A stretch of 61,585 nt of DNA from Arthrobacter sp. APC 3897 (GTDB taxonomy: Bacteria > Actinomycetota > Actinomycetes > Actinomycetales > Micrococcaceae). Under the pieces are notes generated by a model, which did not search any database, had not been told where the DNA came from, and saw nothing but the letters and a program-made list of their open reading frames with translations. Positions 44,643-52,761 of this stretch are shown here, piece by piece. The stretch is taken from NCBI RefSeq assembly GCF_030407495.1, contig NZ_JASDDG010000031.1, positions 1 to 61,585 of the forward strand, in the 5' to 3' direction. Numbering within the stretch: position 1 is the first letter of the stretch; each line of letters starts with the position of its first letter. The position numbers and the translations under genes were made by a program.

Positions 44643-47600
44643 AACCGGTCCTTCCGGTCAGCGCCGCCAGCCGGCGGGCGCTGTATCTCCTGGGTCTGCT
44701 GGCCGCCGTCAAGGCGGCGGGCCTGGTGCTCCTGGCCACGGGTGTGGCGGCCGGAGTGGCCGGGCTTGCCGCCGGGGACCCCGATTGGCGCTGGGTGTTT
44801 GCCAACGGCATCGCCGGAGCGGTGCTGCGCTCACTCGCCGTCTGGGGCACCGAGACGGTATCCCAGCGCGCCGCAGCAGGAGTGAAGGAGGAGTTGCGTG
44901 CCTCCCTGACCAAACGGGCGCTCGACGACGGCGGCAACGTTCCAGGCATGGGCAGCGGTGCGCTGAGCGTGCTGATCACCCGGGGGCTGGACGGACTGGA
45001 CAACTACTACGCCAAGTACCTGCCCGCCCTGGTGACGTGCGCCGTCGTCCCCCTGCTCGTGGGCCTGCGCATCCTCTCCGCGGACTGGCTCAGCGCGGTG
45101 GTGGTGGTCTTGACCGTGCCCCTGGTACCGGTCTTCATGATCCTGATCGGGCTGCACACCGGAGACAAGACCGCCGCCGCCGTGGATGCGCTCAACCGCC
45201 TCTCCGACAACATGCTGGAGCTGGCCAAGGGACTGCCGGTCCTCGTTGGACTGGGGCGCGCGAAGGCCCAGACCAGAGCGCTGCGCGATGTAGCCGAGAA
45301 CTACCGCGTCCGCACGCTGGAAACCCTTCGCATCGCGTTCCTGTCCGCGCTGGCCCTGGAACTTATTGCCACCATCTCCGTGGCACTGGTGGCCGTCGTG
45401 ATCGGCGTACGCCTGGTCAACGGCTCCATGTCCCTGGAGCTTGGACTGCTCGCCCTGATCCTGGCGCCGGAGTGCTATCAGCCGCTGCGTGACCTGGGCA
45501 CGGCCCACCACGCCAGTGAAGACGGGCTGGAGGCGCTCAAACGCACCAACGCGGTGCTCGACGCTCCGCCTGCCGAGCCGCTGGTGCCGGAGGCTGCCGA
45601 CAACGCGGTTGCCGGCCTGCCCGGTGCGCTGGCCTTATCCGGACCCCCGCTCTCCGTCGGCGGGCTGACCATCAGGTATGCCGGCAGGCCCCGGCCGGCC
45701 GTGTCCAATCTCAGCTTCGAGGTTCCCGCCGGCAGCATTGCAGCCCTCACCGGATCCAGCGGCAGCGGCAAGACCTCCGTGCTGGAAACCCTCGCCGGAC
45801 TGCGCCGCAGCGGCGGCGACACCGTGCTGGAAGGCTCCGTAACCGGCGTCGACCGCACCGGCATTGCCTGGATCCCGCAGCACCCGGTGCTGGTGGAAGA
45901 CACCGCCGCCGAAGAGATTGCCCTCTACTCCGGCTTGGGCCCGGGGGAGGAAGGGCGGCAGGCTGCGGCAAATGCGCTCGCGGCTATCGGGGCACTGCAC
46001 CTGCTGGAGAGCCGCACCGCGGACCTAAGCCCCGGCGAGCAGCGGCGCGTGGCTGTGGCCCGTGCCCTGGCCAGGATTGCCTGCCAGCCCCGGGTTCGTG
46101 TGCTGCTGGCGGACGAACCCACGGCGCATCTGGATGCTGCCAGCGCCGCTGCTGTCATCCGTGCCCTGAAAGACCTGCGCGGAACCGTCACCGTCCTGCT
46201 GGTGGCGCACGACGCGGCTGCCGCTGCCATTGCCGACACCCTGATTCCCGTGGACGCCGGCATGTCCAACCTGGCGGCAGCATCGGGAACGGCGCCGGTG
46301 GCGGCCCCGCCGGGGAACGCACCCGCCGCGGCAACCCCCGCGGCATCGTCCGTCACCGGCGACGCCGCAGAGCCTGCCCCCGTGCGCTGGCAGGACGAGC
46401 TCGCGGAAACCGAGTCCCATCCGGTGCACCAGCCGCTGTGGAAGAACCTCCTGGTGCTGCGGCCCTGGAGCCCCCAGTTCCTGCTGGCCCTGCTCCTGGG
46501 CACCGGAGCGACGCTTTTTGCCGTGGCCCTTACTTCGCTGTCCGGCTGGCTGATTGTCCGGGCCAATGAACAGCCGCCCATCATGCTGCTGCTCACCGCC
46601 ATTGTCGGGGTGCGGTTCTTCGGGATCGGCCGTGCCGTGCTCCGCTACCTCGAACGGCTCCGCCTGCACGACGCCGTCTTCCGCGCCACCAACACCATCC
46701 GCATCCGCCTGTGGAACGGCCTGCTGCAGCGGCCCGAGGGATGGCGCCGGCTCGCCCGCGGCGGAGGAGCGCTGGAACGGCTGGTGGGGGATGTTGACGA
46801 ACTGCGGGACATCGCCCCTCGCGTTGTCTTTGCGCCGATCACCGGATTCTTCACCGCCGTCGCTGCGTGTATTGCCACAGGCCTGCTGCTGCCCGAAGCA
46901 CTCGGCGTGCAGATCCTGGTCTGCGTGGTGGGCCTGGTCATTGCACCGCTGGTGGCCGTGGGGGCCGACGCGGCCGCCCGTGCTGCCACTGTGCGGCTGC
47001 AGTCACGGTCCATGGCGGCCATGGCGCGGCTGCTGGACGCGGCAGCGGATCTGGAAGCCAACAGCAGCGCCGCACCTGTGTTTGCACGCCAGCAGGAACT
47101 CGATGCGCGGGCCAGCGCTGCCGTGCGCCGCAGCGCGTGGGCCCAGGGCCTGGCCAATGCGCTTACCGCCCTGGCCTGCTCCCTGGGGTCCCTCTACGTG
47201 CTGACCGTGGCGGGGAACATTCCGGCGACGGTAGCCGCCGTCGTAGTGCTGATGCAGCTGGCGCTGATCGAAGCCTTCGTAGCCGTCAACGGTTCCATCC
47301 AGCAGTTCACCGCCTGGCGGACCCTGGGCGACAAGGTGCTCCCTGACCTTGGTACAGACACAGTGGAAGCGGACGCGGACATGGACGCCGGGGGCCGGAC
47401 GCCGGTCCCTGCCGTGGATACCGTTGAACTGCGTGGTATCAGCTATACCTATCCGGGTGAGAAGACCCCGGTGTTCGAGGATCTGGACCTGGACCTTCGC
47501 CGTGGAAGCTGGCTGGCCGTGACCGGGCCTTCCGGCAGCGGAAAGTCCACCTTGCTCGGCGTCCTGCTGGGCTTCCTCACCCCGCAGGAGGGAACCTTCC

Positions 47601-48085
47601 GTATCAACGGCCGTGCAGCGGCAACACTGCCGCCTGCTGCACGGCGGATGGCCTGGTGCCCGCAGGAGGCCCACCTGTTCGATTCGACCCTGCGCGGTAA
47701 CCTGCTGCTGGCCCGCGACCGCAGCCAGGCGCCCACCGAGGAGGAAATGGCAGCGGCCCTTCGCGCCGTCGGCCTCGGCCCGTTCCTCGCCGGTCTGCCG
47801 GAAGGGCTGGACACCCGTGTAGGCGGCGGCGGACACTTCCTGTCCGGCGGGCAGCGCCAGCGCCTGGCGGTGGCACGCGCACTCCTGACGGAAGCCGACG
47901 TCGTGCTCCTGGACGAACCCACGGCCCACCTGGACGCGGAAGCGGGGGAGCAGCTGATGGCAGACCTGTCCGCCGGACTGCGCGGCAAATCCGTGGTGGT
48001 CGTGACCCACAACCCTGCCGATGCCGCCTGGTGTTCGCGCAGAATCGTGCTGGGACAGCAGATATGCACCCAATCACACTGCTAG
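44639..48085 (+). CDS. cydDC: Fused CydDC thiol-reductant ABC exporter
   Basis: CydDC exports glutathione/cysteine-type reductants in enterobacteria and is needed for cytochrome bd assembly. Here both half-transporters are joined in one chain of 1148 residues: CydD (six helices, then Walker A GSSGSGKTS and Walker B VRVLLADEPTAHLD) and, after an Ala/Pro linker (about 540-580), CydC (six helices, Walker [10 protein letters not shown], signature LSGGQRQRLAVARAL, Walker B VVLLDEPTAHLD). The CydD signature reads LSPGEQ and not LSGGQ, so one nucleotide site is probably degenerate. Actinobacteria lack glutathione, so the cargo is open. Confidence 0.93.
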   Translation: MKPVLPVSAASRRALYLLGLLAAVKAAGLVLLATGVAAGVAGLAAGDPDWRWVFANGIAGAVLRSLAVWGTETVSQRAAAGVKEELRASLTKRALDDGGNVPGMGSGALSVLITRGLDGLDNYYAKYLPALVTCAVVPLLVGLRILSADWLSAVVVVLTVPLVPVFMILIGLHTGDKTAAAVDALNRLSDNMLELAKGLPVLVGLGRAKAQTRALRDVAENYRVRTLETLRIAFLSALALELIATISVALVAVVIGVRLVNGSMSLELGLLALILAPECYQPLRDLGTAHHASEDGLEALKRTNAVLDAPPAEPLVPEAADNAVAGLPGALALSGPPLSVGGLTIRYAGRPRPAVSNLSFEVPAGSIAALTGSSGSGKTSVLETLAGLRRSGGDTVLEGSVTGVDRTGIAWIPQHPVLVEDTAAEEIALYSGLGPGEEGRQAAANALAAIGALHLLESRTADLSPGEQRRVAVARALARIACQPRVRVLLADEPTAHLDAASAAAVIRALKDLRGTVTVLLVAHDAAAAAIADTLIPVDAGMSNLAAASGTAPVAAPPGNAPAAATPAASSVTGDAAEPAPVRWQDELAETESHPVHQPLWKNLLVLRPWSPQFLLALLLGTGATLFAVALTSLSGWLIVRANEQPPIMLLLTAIVGVRFFGIGRAVLRYLERLRLHDAVFRATNTIRIRLWNGLLQRPEGWRRLARGGGALERLVGDVDELRDIAPRVVFAPITGFFTAVAACIATGLLLPEALGVQILVCVVGLVIAPLVAVGADAAARAATVRLQSRSMAAMARLLDAAADLEANSSAAPVFARQQELDARASAAVRRSAWAQGLANALTALACSLGSLYVLTVAGNIPATVAAVVVLMQLALIEAFVAVNGSIQQFTAWRTLGDKVLPDLGTDTVEADADMDAGGRTPVPAVDTVELRGISYTYPGEKTPVFEDLDLDLRRGSWLAVTGPSGSGKSTLLGVLLGFLTPQEGTFRINGRAAATLPPAARRMAWCPQEAHLFDSTLRGNLLLARDRSQAPTEEEMAAALRAVGLGPFLAGLPEGLDTRVGGGGHFLSGGQRQRLAVARALLTEADVVLLDEPTAHLDAEAGEQLMADLSAGLRGKSVVVVTHNPADAAWCSRRIVLGQQICTQSHC

Positions 48086-48119
48086 GAAGTCCCCGGCGCA
48101 CTTGTCATAGGGTGGAAAG

Positions 48120-49115
48120 ATGAGCATTTCAATACCTCCGGAAATTCCCGGTCCCGTTACGGGCCTGCGCTGGCGGGCCATCACGGCCGAAGACGTTGAC
48201 GCCTGGCTGGAGCTGGTCCGGCGCATCGCCGCAGTGGACAAGCCGGGATATGTCCAACAGCGTGCGGACCTCGAACACGTTTTGGCTGCCAGCGCGGACA
48301 ACCCGGCCAGGGACACCCTGCTGGGGCTTGACCGCAACGGCGTCCCGCGGGCCTACGGATATCTGGTCCGGACCGAAGGCTCGGACAAAATCCACGGCGC
48401 CGGGGGAGTGGATCCCGAATGGCGCAGGCGCGGCATCGGCACTGCACTGCTGCGCTGGCAGCAGCAGCGTGCGCGGGAGAGACTCCTGGAAACCGGACAT
48501 GAAAAGGGTCTGCTGCGCTTTATGGCAGAGGAGGACAATGCCTCCCATATAGCGCTGTTCCATGCTGCCAACGCGTCGGTGGTGCGGTACTTTACGGAAA
48601 TGAGCCGGCCGCTCGATGCGGATATCCCGGACACAAAGCTGCCGGACGGCATGGAGTATGTGACCTTCAACGAGGACATATCCGAAGCGCTGCGCGTTGC
48701 CCACAACGAGGTGTTCCGGGATCACTGGGGCAGTGAGGAACGCGACCCCGAACGCTGGAAGCACAACGTGGAACACCCGCACTTCCGTGCGGACTGGACC
48801 TTCGTGGTCATGGACACTGCTGCCGGGGAAATTGCCGGCTACAACGTTGCCTCCTTTGACCCCGAGGGCGAAAAGCTCAACGGCTACACCGAGGGCTACA
48901 CGGAACTGCTCGGAGTACGGCGCAGCTACCGTGGCCTGGGGCTGGCGCCGGCCATGCTGGGAGAAGCGATGCGCCGGTATAAGGCGGCGGGCATGGAGCG
49001 TGCCGGCCTGGGCGTGGACACCGAAAACCCCTCCGGAGCCCTGGGTCTCTATGAAAGCCTGGGGTATACGCCCACTTTCCGTGAGGTGTTCTTCGACCTG
49101 CACGTTCTTCCCTAG
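48120..49115 (+). CDS. Tandem GNAT-domain N-acetyltransferase
   Basis: The 331-residue protein contains two GNAT folds (about 15-155 and 170-330), the same plan as mycothiol synthase, though it lacks obvious MshD specificity motifs. Acetyl-CoA binding motifs are visible as VDPEWRRRGIGTALL in the first and RRSYRGLGLAPAML in the second. TAGGGT (48108-48113) lies six bases before the ATG, which points to a leaderless transcript. The substrate is unknown. It follows cydDC by 34 bases but seems to have its own promoter. Confidence 0.85.
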   Translation: MSISIPPEIPGPVTGLRWRAITAEDVDAWLELVRRIAAVDKPGYVQQRADLEHVLAASADNPARDTLLGLDRNGVPRAYGYLVRTEGSDKIHGAGGVDPEWRRRGIGTALLRWQQQRARERLLETGHEKGLLRFMAEEDNASHIALFHAANASVVRYFTEMSRPLDADIPDTKLPDGMEYVTFNEDISEALRVAHNEVFRDHWGSEERDPERWKHNVEHPHFRADWTFVVMDTAAGEIAGYNVASFDPEGEKLNGYTEGYTELLGVRRSYRGLGLAPAMLGEAMRRYKAAGMERAGLGVDTENPSGALGLYESLGYTPTFREVFFDLHVLP

Positions 49116-49154
49116 GGATCAGTCTTTCCCCGGGGCAGGTCCGGGGCCAAACGC

Positions 49155-49850
49155 TCAGTCCTGCGGGGTTTGCTCCGCGCCGGGAGCCCTCAGGACCCAG
49201 ATGGCCTGGGCAGCGGGAAGACCGAGTTCCAGCTGTTCGCCGCCCGCTGTGACGGTCAGGGTTCCGGCGTAGGACTGGCGGGAGAGGACGCGGACCTGCA
49301 CATCCAAATGCAGCCCCAGTCCGGCCAGATACCGCAGCAGCTCCGGGTCCGTGTCCGAAACCCGCGCAATGCTCACCACGCTGCCGGGCTCGCAGCCGCT
49401 GAGCCGAACCGCGGCCAGCGGCGGGAAGCTTCCGGTGCGCGTGGGAATGGGATCTCCGTGCGGATCACGGACGGGGTAGCCCAGCCGCCGGTCCAGGGCA
49501 TTTACCATCTTGTCGGAGACGGCGTGTTCGAGGTGCTCGGCTTCGTCATGGACCTCGTCCCAGCCATAGCCCAGGTACTCCACCAGGAAGGTCTCGATCA
49601 GCCGGTGCCGGCGCACCATGGCCACCGCCTCGCGGGTTCCTTCCTCCGTGAGGGTGATGGAACCGTAGCGTGCATGGGTCAGCAGTCCCTGGGCCGTCAG
49701 CTTCTTCACCGCTTCGGAGACCGACGACGGCGAATTGCCCACGTGCGCGGAGAGCGCAGAAACCGTGACCGGCGCGTCAGTCCATTCCTGGGCGGTCCAG
49801 ATGACCTTGAGATAGTCCTCGGAAGCAGTTGAAAGCGAATTGGTACCCAC
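49155..49850 (-). CDS. DtxR/MntR family metal-dependent regulator, manganese-type ligand set
   Basis: The 231-residue repressor has a winged helix (about 1-70), a dimerisation/metal domain (about 71-140) and a C-terminal SH3-like FeoA domain (about 150-220). Ligands align with Bacillus MntR and not with DtxR: Asp12 (SEDYLK), His82, Glu86, His101, Glu105, Glu108 and His109 (HDEAEHLEH); Glu105 replaces the DtxR cysteine. This favours manganese sensing. TAAGGT on the minus strand (49862-49857) is six bases before the GTG, suggesting a leaderless mRNA. The targets are not in the window. Confidence 0.88.
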   Translation of the reverse strand: MGTNSLSTASEDYLKVIWTAQEWTDAPVTVSALSAHVGNSPSSVSEAVKKLTAQGLLTHARYGSITLTEEGTREAVAMVRRHRLIETFLVEYLGYGWDEVHDEAEHLEHAVSDKMVNALDRRLGYPVRDPHGDPIPTRTGSFPPLAAVRLSGCEPGSVVSIARVSDTDPELLRYLAGLGLHLDVQVRVLSRQSYAGTLTVTAGGEQLELGLPAAQAIWVLRAPGAEQTPQD

Positions 49851-49901
49851 GCCTCTACCTTACGCGGTGCGGGTCAGCCGACCGGAAAGGCCGGGGCGGG
49901 C

Positions 49902-50384
49902 CTATCCCTGCACCGTCTGCGCATCATCGAGCTCCCCGTACACCGCCCAGAAGCCGGCCATGGAGCGCGGATGTCCCTGCAGCAGATCTTCGAGGTACAG
50001 CAGATGCGCCTGCCAGCCGGGCGGGTAGCCGGCACTGTCATCGCCGAGTCCCTCGTGCGTCAGCGTCAGACGGGTGCTCCTGTCCTCCTGTGTGAGCACG
50101 ATGCGCAGGCGTGAGAGCGGTTCGTCCGGGAACTTCCAGGTCATGGCCAGCAGCGCCGGAGGTTCACAGCGCAGGATCTCGCTGATGCAGGAATACCCTT
50201 CGGCATGCTGCACGCTCACCACGCTGCCCGGGGTGAACGCCCCGGAGCTGAGGGATCCCAGCCAGAGAGGCAGGGCCTCCGGATCCGTCAATCCCCGCCA
50301 GACGCGGTCTGCAGGAGCAGGCATTGACCACTGCAGGGTGACACGTCCGGCCCCGGGTTCGATCGCGCGGCTGATAAGAGGCAT
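49902..50384 (-). CDS. SRPBCC/START-like (AHSA1) domain protein
   Basis: This 160-residue protein resembles the activator-of-Hsp90 homologue (AHSA1) or polyketide-cyclase branch of the SRPBCC fold: N-terminal WSMPAPADRVWRGLTDPEAL, a glycine-rich strand, TWKFPDEPLSRLRIVL and a long C-terminal helix. Such proteins bind hydrophobic ligands. The start at 50384 is chosen because homology begins there; the upstream reading overlaps the next gene. It lies 10 bases after the hypothetical gene at 50395-51483 and is probably co-transcribed with it. Confidence 0.8.
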   Translation of the reverse strand: MPLISRAIEPGAGRVTLQWSMPAPADRVWRGLTDPEALPLWLGSLSSGAFTPGSVVSVQHAEGYSCISEILRCEPPALLAMTWKFPDEPLSRLRIVLTQEDRSTRLTLTHEGLGDDSAGYPPGWQAHLLYLEDLLQGHPRSMAGFWAVYGELDDAQTVQG

Positions 50385-50394
50385 GGCCGGGAGA

Positions 50395-51483
50395 CTAGTA
50401 CACCTCTCCGGTGTGCACCAGCGTCCACGCGTCGCCGCCCGTTTGGCGGTGCCAGTGCTGCCGCGGGCTGTCGGTTTCCCGGAGGGCATCGGTGAGCCAG
50501 ATGGTCCGGTCCGGATCCCAGCCTGCGATGACGGAAGCCCGGTCATCATCGAGGTGAAGTGCCCGCCCCGCGCTGCTGAGGTATCCCGCCGGCGTCAGAT
50601 GGACGGCGTCCCATTCCCCGGCTACCCGCTCCCAGTCCGGGATCACCCAACGGCCGTCCCGTCCCGTGACCTGGAACCAGTCATTGCGCCGGGATGCCGT
50701 GACCTCCAGCGGGAAGGTGCGGCACAGTGCCGTCCAGTCATCTCCGGTGCGGACTTCGTACGTGCTGCCGGTGCCGCGGACCGGAATGGTGGTGGCATCT
50801 TCCCATCCCAGAGGATCTTCGATGAGATTCAGTGCTGCCGGTATCCGGCTCACGGTACCCGGAAGCCCCGGTGGAACGGACCACCAGTCACCCGACACCT
50901 TCGAATCCAGGGCGTAGCCATGTGCTCTCCACCGGATCTCGTCGGCACGGACGGCCCGCCCCCACTGTTCCAGTCTCTGCTGCGGATTCCGGTCCAGCGG
51001 TGCCGGATCATCCGGGCCGCGCCAGTCGATGGCCCACTGCTCCACCCGGCGGGGTTCTTCGCTCCGCTGCATGGCGGGCATGGCCGTCACCCGGGCGGCA
51101 AGAGGGATGAGTCCTTCGCGGATGACAGGCAGCGCGGCGAGCACGTCCTCGCCGTCCGGCGGCTGCCAATACCTGGCTGTGCCCACCGCACGCTCGAGTG
51201 CCGGCTGGATCATCTCATCCTCGACTCCGGACAGATCAAGGGTGCGGAGTGCGGCGGCCAGATGCTCCGGTGAGCCGGCGGCGGCCGAGTGTGTGCCGCC
51301 GTCGTTGTCTGTCCCGGGGGTCTCCAGGCCAAACAGCACCGTGGAGGTTCCTTTGCCGGGATCGAGCTCGTAGCCCAGCCGGAAGACAGCCCTGCTGACC
51401 TCCTGATTCAGTTCCATTGCAACCTCGAGGCACAGGCGGCGGCCCCGCGGCCCGGCGAGGAGCAATTCAGTCCCGGCGTTCAT
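50395..51483 (-). CDS. Hypothetical protein, 362 residues
   Basis: I do not recognise a family. The protein is soluble, acidic and rich in tryptophan. It has no signal peptide or membrane segment, and it contains short WxxxD and aromatic blocks (DWWSVPPGLPG, GRDGRWVIPDWERVAGEWDAVHL). The ATG has AAGGA seven bases upstream, although AAGGAT could also act as a -10 box. It is divergent from the VOC gene by 35 bp and followed closely by the SRPBCC gene. Confidence 0.75.
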   Translation of the reverse strand: MNAGTELLLAGPRGRRLCLEVAMELNQEVSRAVFRLGYELDPGKGTSTVLFGLETPGTDNDGGTHSAAAGSPEHLAAALRTLDLSGVEDEMIQPALERAVGTARYWQPPDGEDVLAALPVIREGLIPLAARVTAMPAMQRSEEPRRVEQWAIDWRGPDDPAPLDRNPQQRLEQWGRAVRADEIRWRAHGYALDSKVSGDWWSVPPGLPGTVSRIPAALNLIEDPLGWEDATTIPVRGTGSTYEVRTGDDWTALCRTFPLEVTASRRNDWFQVTGRDGRWVIPDWERVAGEWDAVHLTPAGYLSSAGRALHLDDDRASVIAGWDPDRTIWLTDALRETDSPRQHWHRQTGGDAWTLVHTGEVY

Positions 51484-51518
51484 TGGCCCATCCTTGCACG
51501 GAGGCTACGCTGACCTCC

Positions 51519-51905
51519 ATGACGGCCCTGATCTCGCATACGTCCTTTGACAGCCTCGACGCGTTTGCCCAGTCCGTGTTCTGGGGTGAAGTGCTCGGTT
51601 TCCGGGAAGATTCCAGCGATCCGAACCGTCCCGGTGACGAGGAGTGCATGATCGCCTCCGACGACGGTTCGCAGCGGCTGCTGTTCATTGAGGTCCCGGA
51701 CGCCAAGCAAATCAAAAACCGGGTCCATTTGGACCTCAAACCCGCCGAAGGCACCCGGGACCGGGAACTGCAGCGCCTCCTGGCTCTGGGGGCCCGGGAA
51801 GTGGCGGATCGGCGGCTGGCTGACGGGACCGGGTGGGTGGTGCTCGCAGATCCGGAGGGCAATGAGTTCTGCATCCTGCGCAGTGACGCCGAGCGGGAGC
51901 GTTAG
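51519..51905 (+). CDS. VOC (glyoxalase-like) family protein
   Basis: The 128-residue protein is a small vicinal-oxygen-chelate fold of the glyoxalase-like type: N-terminal DSLDAFAQSVFWGEVLGFRE, central RLLFIEVPDAKQIKNRVHLDL, and C-terminal WVVLADPEGNEFCIL. His in VHLDL and Glu in NEFCIL are the usual metal or substrate contacts. TACGCT (51506-51511) lies seven bases before the ATG, so the transcript may be leaderless. The substrate is unknown. Confidence 0.85.
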   Translation: MTALISHTSFDSLDAFAQSVFWGEVLGFREDSSDPNRPGDEECMIASDDGSQRLLFIEVPDAKQIKNRVHLDLKPAEGTRDRELQRLLALGAREVADRRLADGTGWVVLADPEGNEFCILRSDAERER

Positions 51906-51936
51906 CTGCCGGGCCGTCGGCCTATCTGCCCCGAGA

Positions 51937-51980
51937 TACCCCCTAGGGGTACTTGACGTATACCCCAAGGGGGTATACGT
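51937..51980 (+). promoter_or_regulatory. Two CsoR-type palindromes on the csoR-copZ-copA promoter
   Basis: TACCCC-N3-GGGGTA (51937-51951) and an 11-bp-arm palindrome ACGTATACCCC-N3-GGGGTATACGT (51956-51980) are the known CsoR operator type. TTGACG (51953-51958) lies between and within them, and TATACG (51974-51979) is in the right arm of the second, so the repressor would cover the core promoter. Confidence 0.88.
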
Positions 51981-52009
51981 TCGTTTCAGATCGAATCTTA
52001 GGAGCGGAC

Positions 52010-52414
52010 ATGAGCATGATCCAGGAGCACGGTGCCAACGTCACCGCAGGCGCTGAAAGACCCGTCATTCAGCACGGAACCGGTGAGGACCTGAACAGCG
52101 CCGGGCAGGACCATTCCGGCGCCCACGGGTATGCCACGGACAAAGAGGCCTACCTCAAGCGGCTCCGGCGCATCGAGGGACAGGTCCGCGGGATTGCCCG
52201 CATGGTCGAGGAAGACAAGTACTGTATCGACATCCTGACCCAGGTTGCTGCCATCAACAAAGCACTGCACGCCGTGAGCCTTGGCCTCGTCCAGGACCAT
52301 ATGTCCCACTGTGTGGTGGATGCTGCCCGCGAGGCAGATGCCACCGGCAATCCTGAACTGGTACAGGCCAAGGTGCAGGAAGCCACCGACGCCATCGGCC
52401 GCCTCCTGCGCTGA
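52010..52414 (+). CDS. csoR: Copper-sensing repressor CsoR
   Basis: CsoR is a helical tetramer that releases DNA when it binds Cu(I). From the ATG at 52010 (AGGAG five bases upstream) it has 134 residues. The first 45 are a polar, His-containing extension; the DUF156 core follows. The copper ligands of the family align as Cys72 (YCIDIL), His97 and Cys101 (QDHMSHC), a set characteristic of copper, not nickel, sensors. It represses its own operon with copZ and copA through the palindromes at 51937-51980. Confidence 0.93.
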   Translation: MSMIQEHGANVTAGAERPVIQHGTGEDLNSAGQDHSGAHGYATDKEAYLKRLRRIEGQVRGIARMVEEDKYCIDILTQVAAINKALHAVSLGLVQDHMSHCVVDAAREADATGNPELVQAKVQEATDAIGRLLR

Positions 52415-52474
52415 ACCAGCCTGCCGCCTTCTTGGACCCATACGAGATGCAAAACCTTACGGAAGAGAAACCCC

Positions 52475-52696
52475 ATGGAAACCACACTGAACATTTCCGG
52501 CATGACCTGCGGACACTGCGTCGCATCCGTTACCGAAGAAATCGAAGCGATCGACGGCGTCGACGCTGTCAATGTCGATCTCAACGCGGGCGGGATCTCC
52601 ACCGCCGTGGTCACCTCCAGCCGCGAACTTTCAGCCGTTGAACTCGGCGAAGCGGTGGCAGAAGCCGGCTACCTCGTAGTGGAAGGCTCCGCCTAG
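52475..52696 (+). CDS. copZ: Copper chaperone CopZ
   Basis: This 73-residue heavy-metal-associated domain has the Cu(I) site GMTCGHC (Cys12 and Cys15) and a complete beta-alpha-beta-beta-alpha-beta fold. It ferries copper to CopA or CsoR in the cytoplasm. It lies 60 bases after csoR and 65 bases before copA; a short tandem repeat fills the second gap. Confidence 0.95.
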   Translation: METTLNISGMTCGHCVASVTEEIEAIDGVDAVNVDLNAGGISTAVVTSSRELSAVELGEAVAEAGYLVVEGSA

Positions 52697-52740
52697 CGGG
52701 GAAAACGCCCAGAGCGGAAAACGCCCAGACCGGAAAACCC
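52696..52740 (+). repeat. Short tandem repeat between copZ and copA
   Basis: The unit GCGGAAAACGCCCAGA occurs at 52714-52729, with a near copy (two extra G) at 52696-52713 and a partial one at 52730-52740. It probably arose by slippage. It alters the spacing just upstream of the copA ribosome-binding site. Confidence 0.7.
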
Positions 52741-52761
52741 TTTGGAAGGACAGAAACGCCC

